Assembly: GCF_000372965.1 (NCBI RefSeq)
Contig: NZ_KB890024.1
Span: 2,482,839 to 2,546,838 of the forward strand
Reading direction: 5' to 3'
Origin: Hoeflea sp. 108
GTDB taxonomy: Bacteria > Pseudomonadota > Alphaproteobacteria > Rhizobiales > Rhizobiaceae
DNA: 64,000 nt
Made by a program: the position numbers and the translations under genes. Shown here one piece after another: positions 9,568 to 16,751 of this stretch (positions are counted from its first letter, which is position 1; each line of letters begins with the position of its first letter). Below the pieces are notes generated by a model that did not search any database, was not told the origin of the DNA, and was given only the letters and a program-made list of their open reading frames with translations.

Positions 9568-9593
9568 GGAACAATCGCAGCTTCACTGACGTT
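9568..9593 (+). promoter_or_regulatory. EcfG (general stress sigma factor)-type promoter upstream of BA14K gene 1
   Basis: GGAAC (9568-9572), exactly 17 nt, then CGTT (9590-9593). This matches the alphaproteobacterial EcfG consensus GGAAC-N16/17-CGTT and lies about 40 nt before the ATG at 9633. The same motif recurs before the second BA14K gene. Confidence 0.7.
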
Positions 9594-9595
9594 TA

Positions 9596-9609
9596 TTAGC
9601 ATATGCTAA
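9596..9609. promoter_or_regulatory. Perfect 14-bp palindrome TTAGCATATGCTAA, possible operator
   Basis: A perfect palindrome lies just downstream of the EcfG-type -10 element, in the position of an initially transcribed operator, 23 nt before the BA14K start codon. It has no counterpart at the second BA14K gene. The binding protein is unknown. Confidence 0.4.
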
Positions 9610-9632
9610 CTTAACCTCATGAGGAGGCGATC

Positions 9633-10157
9633 ATGAGCAAGGTCACATCAGGTTTGATGGCATTGGCCATCTTGGCTTCATTTGGCATGGCGACAGCTGC
9701 CCCAGCCGCCGCTGCGCATTTCTCCGGCATGTCGCATTTTTCCGGTGGAGGTCCGATGTGGATCCCGCATGGCCACCCGATGGCTATGCACATGGATCGA
9801 GGAATGCGATTCGAACCACGCGGCTTCCGCGATCGTGACGTCTTCATGCGCCACGATTTCGTGCGGCATGACGACCGTTTCGCTGGCCGTCGCTTTGTCC
9901 AGGACCGCGATTTCTTCTTCCGTCATCATCGTCACTTCCGCGACGACGACTTCTTCTTCCCCGGCGCCTTTTTGGCCGGAGCAGTGATCGGAAGCTCCCT
10001 CTATGACGAAGGCCCGACCTATACCTACGCCACGCCCGCCTATGGCGACGCCCATACGCAGTGGTGCTACGACCACTACCGGTCGTATCGGGCCTACGAC
10101 AATACTTACCAGCCTTATGGCGGCCCGCGTCAGCAGTGCTATTCGCCCTTTGGCTAA
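9633..10157 (+). CDS. BA14K-family secreted protein 1
   Basis: This 174-residue protein has a signal peptide (about residues 1-28, ending APAAAA) and a His/Asp/Arg/Phe-rich middle (HFSGMSHFSGG, RHDFVRHDDRF). A hydrophobic stretch AFLAGAVIGSSLY precedes the BA14K C-terminal signature WCYDHYRSYRAYDNTYQPYG with terminal QQCYSPFG. BA14K proteins are immunoreactive, lectin-like envelope proteins first described in Brucella. The RBS GAGGAGG lies just before the ATG at 9633. It is tandem with a paralogue at 10344; both have EcfG-type promoters and their own terminators, so they are separate transcription units. Confidence 0.88.
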   Translation: MSKVTSGLMALAILASFGMATAAPAAAAHFSGMSHFSGGGPMWIPHGHPMAMHMDRGMRFEPRGFRDRDVFMRHDFVRHDDRFAGRRFVQDRDFFFRHHRHFRDDDFFFPGAFLAGAVIGSSLYDEGPTYTYATPAYGDAHTQWCYDHYRSYRAYDNTYQPYGGPRQQCYSPFG

Positions 10158-10170
10158 GCCAGCAGCATCA

Positions 10171-10200
10171 AGCCCCGCGTTTCCACAAGCGCGGGGCTTT
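10171..10200 (+). terminator. Rho-independent terminator after BA14K gene 1
   Basis: A perfect 9-bp stem AGCCCCGCG (10171-10179) / CGCGGGGCT (10190-10198) is followed by a short T tract. Confidence 0.8.
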
Positions 10201-10278
10201 GCCTGTCTCTGCACTATCCGCCCGTTCCGCACGACTTCATCGATACTGCACTTGGCAGTGCTCATTCAGCCTGAATAC

Positions 10279-10303
10279 GGAACATTCCTTCGCGAAGATC
10301 GTT
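10279..10303 (+). promoter_or_regulatory. EcfG-type promoter upstream of BA14K gene 2
   Basis: GGAAC (10279-10283), 16 nt, then CGTT (10300-10303). It fits the EcfG consensus and lies about 40 nt before the ATG at 10344, the same geometry as the motif before gene 1. Confidence 0.7.
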
Positions 10304-10343
10304 TGACTCCTCAGCCCGGACATCAACCCATCAGGAGACGATC

Positions 10344-10832
10344 ATGAACAAGGTGCTTTCTGGATTCGTGGCGACGGCACTTGCCGCGTCATTTGCGTTC
10401 GGCGCAGCACTGCCTGCTGCGGCGGCTCCGGCATTCGTTCCCAAGGCGCCCCAAGCTTCGGCTGACATGCAGCAGATTCAGTATGACAACAACTGGCGCC
10501 GCCATCGGCCAATGCGCATGGAGCGTCCCGGTATAAACCCGCGCTTTGTCCGCCGCGGCGACGCCTATTATTTCAATGGGCATCGCGGCTATCGCGACTA
10601 CCGCCCGGGCTATCGCCGCTACAATGACTGGTGGTTCCCTGCCGGCGCCTTCATAGCCGGCGCCATCATCGGCGGCGCGCTCAACCAGCCTCCGCCCCCG
10701 CGCTACGTGACGCCAGCCTACGGCAATTCACATGTGCAGTGGTGCTACAACCGCTACCGTTCGTACCGGGCGTCCGACAATACTTTCCAGCCCTACAACG
10801 GCCCGCGTCAGCAGTGCTATTCGCCCTATTGA
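10344..10832 (+). CDS. BA14K-family secreted protein 2
   Basis: The 162-residue protein has a signal peptide (residues 1-27, ending AAAAP), an Arg/Tyr-rich middle (GHRGYRDYRPGYRRYNDWWF), a hydrophobic segment AGAFIAGAIIGGAL and the BA14K signature QWCYNRYRSYRASDNTFQPY ending QQCYSPY. It is a diverged paralogue of the upstream gene: the C-terminal 40 residues are close, while the middles differ in composition (His/Asp in gene 1, Arg/Tyr here). RBS CAGGAGA precedes the ATG. Confidence 0.9.
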   Translation: MNKVLSGFVATALAASFAFGAALPAAAAPAFVPKAPQASADMQQIQYDNNWRRHRPMRMERPGINPRFVRRGDAYYFNGHRGYRDYRPGYRRYNDWWFPAGAFIAGAIIGGALNQPPPPRYVTPAYGNSHVQWCYNRYRSYRASDNTFQPYNGPRQQCYSPY

Positions 10833-10855
10833 GCCGTTTCAGCCAGGCTGACGAC

Positions 10856-10885
10856 AAAAGCCCGCGTTCACCTACGCGGGCTTTT
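10856..10885. terminator. Bidirectional terminator between BA14K gene 2 and the convergent glpR-like gene
   Basis: Stem AGCCCGCGT (10859-10867) / ACGCGGGCT (10874-10882) is flanked by A and T runs on both sides, so it can work in either direction. The TAG stop of the convergent regulator (10872-10874) lies within the hairpin. Confidence 0.85.
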
Positions 10886-11642
10886 TTGTTTCGATGAGCT
10901 GGACGTCCGATTCGGCGCAGATCTTGCGGATACTGGGGATGTCGCAGTGATCGGTGATGAAAGTGTCCATCTGTGACAGATGGGCAATGCGCACCGGCGC
11001 TGTGCGTTCGAACTTCGTCCGGTCCGACACCAGGATCACATGCCGCGCATTGGCGATGATCGCCTGCGCCACCTTGACCTCGCGGAAGTCGAAATCGAGC
11101 AGCGCCCCGTCATGATCGATAGCCGATGCGCCGATGACCGCATAGTCGACTTTGAACTGGCGGATGAAATCGACGGCCGCCTCGCCGACGATGCCACCGT
11201 CCGAGCCACGCACCACGCCACCCGCGATCACCACCTCCATGTCGGGATAGACCCTCATCCGGTTGGCGACGTTGATGTTGTTGGTGATGACCATCAGCCC
11301 CTTGTGGTCGAGCAGCGCCTTACCCACGGCTTCTGTCGTGGTGCCGATGTTGACGAACAGCGACGCGTTGTCGGGGATGATACGTGCCGCCGCCTGGCCG
11401 ATCGCGTCCTTCTCGTCGGCCGCGATCTTGCGCCGTGCCTCATATTCGAGGTTCTCGATACCGGAGGGAAACAGCGCGCCCCCATGGATGCGGCTCAATA
11501 GGCGCTGGTCGCAGAGATCGTTGAGGTCCTTGCGGATGGTCTGCGGCGTCACCTGAAAATGCGCGGCCAAATCGTCGACAAGCACCCGCCCATTGTCCTT
11601 GGCCAATTGGACGATTTCCGACTGGCGCGGCGAAAGATACAT
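10872..11642 (-). CDS. DeoR/GlpR-family transcriptional regulator
   Basis: The 256-residue protein has an N-terminal DeoR helix-turn-helix (residues 3-57, LSPRQSEIVQLAKDNGRVLV with VTPQTIRKDLNDL), and the family signature RIHGGA near residue 52. A C-terminal sugar-phosphate sensor domain follows, with NIGTTTEAV, ITNNINVAN and VVRGSDGGIVGEAAV. It is most like GlpR-type repressors, which respond to glycerol-3-phosphate, but no glp genes are nearby, so the effector is inferred only from family resemblance. A palindrome directly upstream suggests autoregulation. Confidence 0.88.
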   Translation of the reverse strand: MYLSPRQSEIVQLAKDNGRVLVDDLAAHFQVTPQTIRKDLNDLCDQRLLSRIHGGALFPSGIENLEYEARRKIAADEKDAIGQAAARIIPDNASLFVNIGTTTEAVGKALLDHKGLMVITNNINVANRMRVYPDMEVVIAGGVVRGSDGGIVGEAAVDFIRQFKVDYAVIGASAIDHDGALLDFDFREVKVAQAIIANARHVILVSDRTKFERTAPVRIAHLSQMDTFITDHCDIPSIRKICAESDVQLIETKKPA

Positions 11643-11660
11643 TTCAACGTTCCCCTGAGT

Positions 11661-11676
11661 TCGTTTTTACAAACGA
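11661..11676. promoter_or_regulatory. Palindromic operator TCGTTT-N4-AAACGA upstream of the GlpR-like gene
   Basis: A perfect 6+6 inverted repeat with a 4-nt spacer sits 19 nt upstream of the ATG at 11642. DeoR/GlpR proteins bind repeats of TTCG/CGAA-type half-sites, and further CGAAA elements lie between 11685 and 11725. Autoregulation is inferred. Confidence 0.6.
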
Positions 11677-11747
11677 TAGGGGAATACGAAAGCAGTGAAA
11701 AGCCATTTCGAAAGCGGCACCGAAAGCACGCGCCCTTCAACGCGAGC

Positions 11748-12479
11748 CTAGTCCGGAAAGTCCGGCAGGCTCTGGAACGCGACCTTGAGCGCGTTCGACC
11801 AACCGTCCGAGATCGTCTTGTAATAGGGATCATCGGCGCCGATGCGCTTCTTCAGGCCCGCCTTCAGCGCATCCTTCTCATAGAACTGCAGATCGAGCGG
11901 CAGGCCGACCGACAGGTTCGATTTCAGCGTCGAATCGAAAGACACCATCAGAAGCTTCACTGTCTCGGCAAAGCTCATCTCACGGTCATAGGCGCGCACG
12001 ATGATCGGCTTGCCATACTTGGTCTCGCCGATCTGGAAGAACGGCGTGTCGTCGGTCGATTCGATGAAATTGCCTTCGGGATAGATCATGAACAGCCTGG
12101 GTTCGCTGCCCTTGATCTGGCCACCGAGGATGAAGGAGGCATTGAAGCTCGAGTCCGCCGTCTGGCCCGCAGGCGCCGAATGCGCAATGACCTCCTTGAC
12201 CACGCTGCCCACCAGACAGGCGGTCTGATACATCGAGGGCGTCTCGAACAGCGTCGGCGCGCGCTCGGAAACTGCCTTCGTGCGCTCGTCAAGCAGGCTG
12301 ACCACGGCCTGCGTGGTGGCGAGATTGCCCGCCGACATAAGCACGATCACGCGCTCGCCCGGCTTTTCCCACACCTTCATCTTGCGGAACGTCGAGATGC
12401 TGTCGATGCCGGCATTGGTGCGGGTGTCCGACATGAACACCAATCCGCGATCAATCTTGAGGCCGACGCAATAAGTCAT
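11748..12479 (-). CDS. Anbu-type proteasome-related peptidase
   Basis: Anbu is a self-compartmentalising Ntn hydrolase related to proteasome beta subunits and HslV. The protein has 243 residues and begins MTYCVGLKIDRGLVFMSDTR, the Anbu hallmark with a would-be nucleophile Thr at position 2. The conserved MSAGNLATTQAVV and FILGGQIKG follow. It is the last gene of a four-gene minus-strand set with transglutaminase-like, alpha-E and ATP-grasp proteins, the standard Anbu neighbourhood. Biochemical activity of the family is still debated; the cluster has been proposed to make and degrade a peptide or amide-tagged product. Confidence 0.93.
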   Translation of the reverse strand: MTYCVGLKIDRGLVFMSDTRTNAGIDSISTFRKMKVWEKPGERVIVLMSAGNLATTQAVVSLLDERTKAVSERAPTLFETPSMYQTACLVGSVVKEVIAHSAPAGQTADSSFNASFILGGQIKGSEPRLFMIYPEGNFIESTDDTPFFQIGETKYGKPIIVRAYDREMSFAETVKLLMVSFDSTLKSNLSVGLPLDLQFYEKDALKAGLKKRIGADDPYYKTISDGWSNALKVAFQSLPDFPD

Positions 12480-12513
12480 CTGTTCCAGTCCAAAGGCGAG
12501 CTTTTCCCGGGGA

Positions 12514-13314
12514 TTACTGCTCTACCGTGATGTGGACTGCAAGCCGCTCCTGCGCCTGACCGACGAGAATGCCCGAAATCGGCATCGCCTCGCGGTAGTC
12601 GCGGCCCACCGCCACGCGCACATAGCGCTGGTCCGGCGAAATGCCGTTGGCCGCATCGAAGCCGACCCAGCCGAGGCCGTTGACATAGGCCTCTGCCCAG
12701 GCATGTGTCGCCGCCTGCTCGACCCGGTCGTTCATCATCAAATAGCCGCTGACATAGCGCGCCGGAAAGCCGAACAGCCGGGCTGCGGCCGCAAATATGT
12801 GGGCATGGTCCTGGCAGACGCCGGTGCCCTTGTTCAGCGCTTGCTCGGCGGTCGTGCCTGTGTCGGTCGTACCGGGCACATAGGCGACGCGTTTGCGGAT
12901 CTCGGCCATAAGCCGATGCAGCCGCTCGAGCTCGCCGCCCTCGCCCGGATCAGCAGCCAGCGCCTTGATCGCTGGCCCCGGCGCTGTCAGCGGCGTCTCG
13001 TGTTGGAACAGCCAAAGCGGCGCAAAGCCTCGGTGCGGACCTGAGACGCCTGATACCTCATTGGTCTCCACCTCACCCACGGCCACGACACTGATCGTAT
13101 GCGGATCCCCGTCGATGGACAAAAGCCGCGTGTCGTTGCCGAACTGGTCGAGGAAGCGCACCTCTTCGCGGGCACCTTCCACCTGCAGGGTCCAGGTCAG
13201 TATGGTCTGCGCCGGCCCACTAGCCGGCCAAAGCCTGATGCGCTGCAGGCCGTAGCGGATCGGCTGGTCGTAGTTGTATTCCGTGCGATGCGAAACCTTG
13301 AGCCGCATGGCCAT
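12514..13314 (-). CDS. Transglutaminase-like cysteine peptidase of the Anbu cluster
   Basis: The 266-residue protein has an N-terminal bacterial transglutaminase-like domain (RLKVSHRTEYNYDQPI) and a papain-like core. The catalytic triad is Cys167 (GTGVCQDHAHIF), His204 (ATHAWAEAY) and Asp220 (GWVGFDAANG). Translation may start at 13314 or at the second ATG (13308), where family similarity begins. It follows the alpha-E gene by 6 nt and precedes Anbu by 34 nt, consistent with one operon. Confidence 0.92.
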   Translation of the reverse strand: MAMRLKVSHRTEYNYDQPIRYGLQRIRLWPASGPAQTILTWTLQVEGAREEVRFLDQFGNDTRLLSIDGDPHTISVVAVGEVETNEVSGVSGPHRGFAPLWLFQHETPLTAPGPAIKALAADPGEGGELERLHRLMAEIRKRVAYVPGTTDTGTTAEQALNKGTGVCQDHAHIFAAAARLFGFPARYVSGYLMMNDRVEQAATHAWAEAYVNGLGWVGFDAANGISPDQRYVRVAVGRDYREAMPISGILVGQAQERLAVHITVEQ

Positions 13315-13320
13315 ACCCGC

Positions 13321-14262
13321 TCAATAGAAGCCGAAATCCTGGGCTACCTGGTCGCCCAGTCTGTTGTTGTCGCGGATGAAGTCGGCCAGGAACTCGTGCA
13401 GCCCGCCCTCGAACACATCCTTGATCTCGGTTCCGCGCAGCCGCGCATAGATTCGGTCGGAAAGATCGTTGCTTTCGTGCCTTGCGCTGTAGTCCTCGGA
13501 GAGGAATTTCAGGTGTTCGGCGATGAAGCGGTAGCTGAAGGTCAGTGAGCGCGGCATGCGCACATTGAGGATCAGGTACTCGGCGATGTTGGTCGGCTTG
13601 TATTCGGCTTCGTAGACCCAGCGATAGGAGCGGTGTGCCGCCACCGAGCGCAGGATCGATTCCCACTGGTAGTTGTCGAGCGACGACCCCACCCACGAGA
13701 TCGACGGCAGCAGCACGTAATATTTGACGTCGAGGATGCGCGCCGTGTTGTCGGCTCGTTCGACATAGGTTCCGAGCTGGGCGAAGTCGAAAATCTCGTT
13801 GCGCAGCATGGTGCCGTAGAACGAGCCGCGGATCAGCGCCGTCTCACGCTTGATGGCATCGAGCACGCTGGGCAGCTCGCGCTGGTCGATCGGGGTGGCC
13901 AGCATGCGCTTCAGTGACATCCAGGCCTCGTTGATACTCTCCCACGTCTCGCGCGTCAGCGCCGTGCGCACCATGCGGGCGTTGTTGCGGGCCGTCTCGA
14001 TCGCCGCCACCGCGCTCGAAGGGTTGGACATGTCGCGCAGCAGGAAATCGGCGACATTTTCGGCCGTGTAGTCGCTGTGCTTGGCAGAAAACGAATCGGC
14101 CGCTCCCGCCGACAGCAGCACCGAGTTCCATTCCTCCGATGCATCCTGGCTGCGCGTCAGCGCCATACGCAGCCCGGCATCGATCAGCCGGGCCATGTTC
14201 TCAGTCCGCTCGATGTAGCGGTTCATCCAGTAGAGGCCGTTGGCGGTGCGTCCCAGAAGCAT
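13321..14262 (-). CDS. Alpha-E domain protein of the Anbu cluster
   Basis: The 313-residue, mainly helical protein begins MLLGRTANGLYWMNRYIERTE, typical of alpha-E (DUF403) proteins. It includes RGSFYGTMLRNEIFDFAQLG and ERADNTARILDVKYY, the most conserved part. The family has no determined enzymatic role and always occurs with ATP-grasp type 2 and transglutaminase-like partners, as here (17 nt after the ATP-grasp gene). Confidence 0.92.
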   Translation of the reverse strand: MLLGRTANGLYWMNRYIERTENMARLIDAGLRMALTRSQDASEEWNSVLLSAGAADSFSAKHSDYTAENVADFLLRDMSNPSSAVAAIETARNNARMVRTALTRETWESINEAWMSLKRMLATPIDQRELPSVLDAIKRETALIRGSFYGTMLRNEIFDFAQLGTYVERADNTARILDVKYYVLLPSISWVGSSLDNYQWESILRSVAAHRSYRWVYEAEYKPTNIAEYLILNVRMPRSLTFSYRFIAEHLKFLSEDYSARHESNDLSDRIYARLRGTEIKDVFEGGLHEFLADFIRDNNRLGDQVAQDFGFY

Positions 14263-14279
14263 GAAGTCTCTGTGTCCCC

Positions 14280-15692
14280 CTAGTCGTCCAAAACCCAGGT
14301 GTCTTTGGTTCCACCGCCTTGAGATGAATTCACCACAAGCGAACCTTCCTTGAGCGCAACCCGTGTCAGGCCGCCCGGCACAATGCGGATGCGATCTGAC
14401 ACCAGCACGAACGGCCTGAGGTCAACGTGGCGTGGCGCCAGCCCCTTCTCGGTCATCACAGGGCATGTCGACAGCGACAGCGTCGGCTGGGCGATGTAGT
14501 TCGATGGCCGAGCTGCGAGCTTCTTTGAAAACTCCTCGCGCTCCTTCTTGGACGCGGCGGGCCCGACCAGCATGCCGTAGCCGCCCGAGCCATGCACCTC
14601 CTTTACCACCAGTTCGGCGAGGTGCTCCTGCACATATTTCAGGCTGTCCGGTTCAGAGCAGCGCCATGTCGGGATGTTGCCGAGGATCGGCTTGCGACCG
14701 GTGTAGAACTCGATGATCTCGGGCATGTAGGAATAGATCGCCTTGTCGTCGGCAATGCCGGTGCCCGGCGCGTTGGCGATGGTGATGTTGCCGGCGCGGT
14801 AGACGTCCATGATGCCGGGCACGCCGAGTGCTGAATCCGGCTTGAAGGTCAGCGGATCGAGATAGGCGTCGTCGACACGGCGATAGAGCACGTCGATCTG
14901 CTTGTAGCCTTCGGTCGTGCGCATCGCTACACGCCCGTCGATCACGCGCAAATCCTGCCCCTCGACAAGCTGCACACCCATCTGGTCGGCCAAAAACGCG
15001 TGTTCGAAGTAGGCCGAATTGAAACTTCCCGGCGTCAGCACCGCTATTGTCGGCGCGCCGCTCACCCCGTTCGGCCGCACGGCCGACAGCGACTGCCTGA
15101 GCAGTTGCGGATAGTTCTCGACCGGCTGCACCTTGATGCGCTGGAACAGCTCGGGAAACAGCTGCAGCATCGTCTCGCGGTTCTCCAGCATGTAGGAGAC
15201 CCCAGACGGGGTGCGCGCATTGTCCTCGAGCACATAGAACTCGTTTTCGGAAATGCGCACGATATCGACGCCGATGATATGGGTGTAGACGCCGGCGGGC
15301 GGCCTCACCCCGATCATCTCGGGCAGGAATGCCTCGTTGGTGGCGATCAGCTCGCGCGGCACGCGCCCGGCTCGAAGAATTTCCTGGCGGTGGTAAATGT
15401 CGTCGAGAAAGGCGTTGAGCGCCTGGACGCGCTGCTCAATGCCTTGCGTCAGCCTGCGCCATTCATTGCCCGAGATGATGCGCGGCACGATGTCGAACGG
15501 GATCAGTCGTTCGGAGGCCTCCTGCTCGCCATAGACGGCGAAGGTGATGCCGGTCTTGCGGAACACCCGTTCGGCATCATGCATCTTTTCGGTAAGTCGA
15601 GCGGGGTCCTGGTTTTTCAGCCAGCCGTCATACGCTTCGTAGGGCCGTCTCAACCCGGCATCGGCCGGGAGCATTTCGTCGAATGCAACCAC
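14280..15692 (-). CDS. Circularly permuted ATP-grasp type 2 protein of the Anbu cluster (GTG start)
   Basis: The family is predicted to form amide (peptide) bonds using ATP. I place the start at the GTG at 15692, because GAGGGGAG lies 7 nt upstream and the family N-terminus (AFDEMLPADAGLRRPYEAY) follows directly; the open frame extends further but lacks an RBS. That gives 470 residues, the usual size. Conserved segments include YTHIIGVDIVRISENEFYVL, LTPGSFNSAYFEHAFLADQM and VVKEVHGSGGYGMLVGP. It is the first gene of the four-gene Anbu operon. Confidence 0.92.
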   Translation of the reverse strand: MVAFDEMLPADAGLRRPYEAYDGWLKNQDPARLTEKMHDAERVFRKTGITFAVYGEQEASERLIPFDIVPRIISGNEWRRLTQGIEQRVQALNAFLDDIYHRQEILRAGRVPRELIATNEAFLPEMIGVRPPAGVYTHIIGVDIVRISENEFYVLEDNARTPSGVSYMLENRETMLQLFPELFQRIKVQPVENYPQLLRQSLSAVRPNGVSGAPTIAVLTPGSFNSAYFEHAFLADQMGVQLVEGQDLRVIDGRVAMRTTEGYKQIDVLYRRVDDAYLDPLTFKPDSALGVPGIMDVYRAGNITIANAPGTGIADDKAIYSYMPEIIEFYTGRKPILGNIPTWRCSEPDSLKYVQEHLAELVVKEVHGSGGYGMLVGPAASKKEREEFSKKLAARPSNYIAQPTLSLSTCPVMTEKGLAPRHVDLRPFVLVSDRIRIVPGGLTRVALKEGSLVVNSSQGGGTKDTWVLDD

Positions 15693-15879
15693 AGATGAAC
15701 TCCCCTCTGAGGTCAGTGAAATGACCTGAAGGGAGAAAATCAAGCGCAATCGCCCATTTGGCGCGCAGCCGGCTCAATTTCAGCGAAAATGCCCGCCGCT
15801 TCGGCAGCAAGCCGGCTTTTTGGGCGTATTGCTGCCCGTTTCCGGCTCAGCAACCCGGGCCCGCCTTTAGAGGCGCGCC

Positions 15880-16116
15880 CTAGAATGCCCGGAATGTGAC
15901 CGTGGTGAACGTGTCCTTGATGTTGCCGATGGCATGGACTCGCTCGTTGACGAAATGGCCGACATCGGTTTCGTCGTCGACGTAGAACTTCGCCAAGAGA
16001 TCGTAGTTGCCGGCAGTCGAATAAATCTCCGAGGCGATCTCGGCGTCGGCGAGCGCGCTCGCCACCTCATAGGCCTTGCCGAGTTCGCATTTGATCTGCA
16101 CGAAAAAGGTCTTCAT
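15880..16116 (-). CDS. Stand-alone Lrp/AsnC ligand-binding (RAM) domain protein
   Basis: The 78-residue protein consists only of the effector-binding/oligomerisation domain of Lrp/AsnC regulators: MKTFFVQIKCELGKAYEVA, IYSTAGNYDLLAKFYVDDET and HAIGNIKDTFTTVTF. It has no helix-turn-helix. The start at 16116 matches the family; the frame runs open upstream without similarity. Such stand-alone domains are thought to bind amino acids or modulate full-length Lrp proteins. The specific ligand is unknown. Confidence 0.88.
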   Translation of the reverse strand: MKTFFVQIKCELGKAYEVASALADAEIASEIYSTAGNYDLLAKFYVDDETDVGHFVNERVHAIGNIKDTFTTVTFRAF

Positions 16117-16298
16117 CGCACCGTCCCGTCCGGGCTTGTCGTTATCTGCGGCCTTGTCGCAGAACGCGCCCGCGCTTTCAAGCCGGCCCGGCCCTTCCGG
16201 CACAAACGCACAAGGCCTGAAACCGCTGGGGTCTCGGCTGCGTATGTTACAATGAAAACAGGGACGGTCCCATGCCGTCACCAAGGGGAGACTTGCAG

Positions 16299-16712
16299 AT
16301 GCACCGCGCAGCAGCCCTTCTCGTGGGCCTGGTCCTGACCTTTCCGGCCTTTGCCGGCGATGCCGACGTCAAGTCTGCACAGGACAGCATTTCGGCCCAG
16401 CTCCAGGCCTTTCGCACCGGCGACAATGCAGCTGCCTATGGCTACGCCGCCCCCAATGTGAAGCGTATCTTTCCCACGCTCGACATCTTCATGGGCATGG
16501 TATCGGGCGGCTACAAACCCGTCTACCGCGCGCAAAGCTTTGCTTTCGGCAAGTCGAAAGAAATGAGCCCGACCTCGATCGTCCAGCAGGTCATGATTGT
16601 CGGTCCCGACGGCAAGGATTACGAGGCCGTATACACGCTCGAACTCCAGCCCGACGGCGTCTGGCGCATCACAGGCGTCAGCCTGCGCGCGTCTAACTCG
16701 CTCAGCACCTGA
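16299..16712 (+). CDS. DUF4864 secreted protein
   Basis: The start at 16299 is supported by AAGGGGAG 8 nt upstream; an ATG further upstream (16272) has none. The 137-residue product has a signal peptide (HRAAALLVGLVLTFPAFAG, about residues 2-20). It then has a DUF4864 fold, an NTF2/SnoaL-like domain with SISAQLQAFRTGDNAAAYGYAAPNV and WRITGVSLRAS. The role is unknown. Confidence 0.85.
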   Translation: MHRAAALLVGLVLTFPAFAGDADVKSAQDSISAQLQAFRTGDNAAAYGYAAPNVKRIFPTLDIFMGMVSGGYKPVYRAQSFAFGKSKEMSPTSIVQQVMIVGPDGKDYEAVYTLELQPDGVWRITGVSLRASNSLST

Positions 16713-16751
16713 CTTGGGCAATCCGAACCGAACAACCGAAATTGCGTACTG

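Noticed and set aside
13758..13772. GTTC-GACATAG-GTTC, a LexA-box match
   Set aside because: It lies in the middle of the alpha-E coding sequence, away from any promoter; taken as chance.
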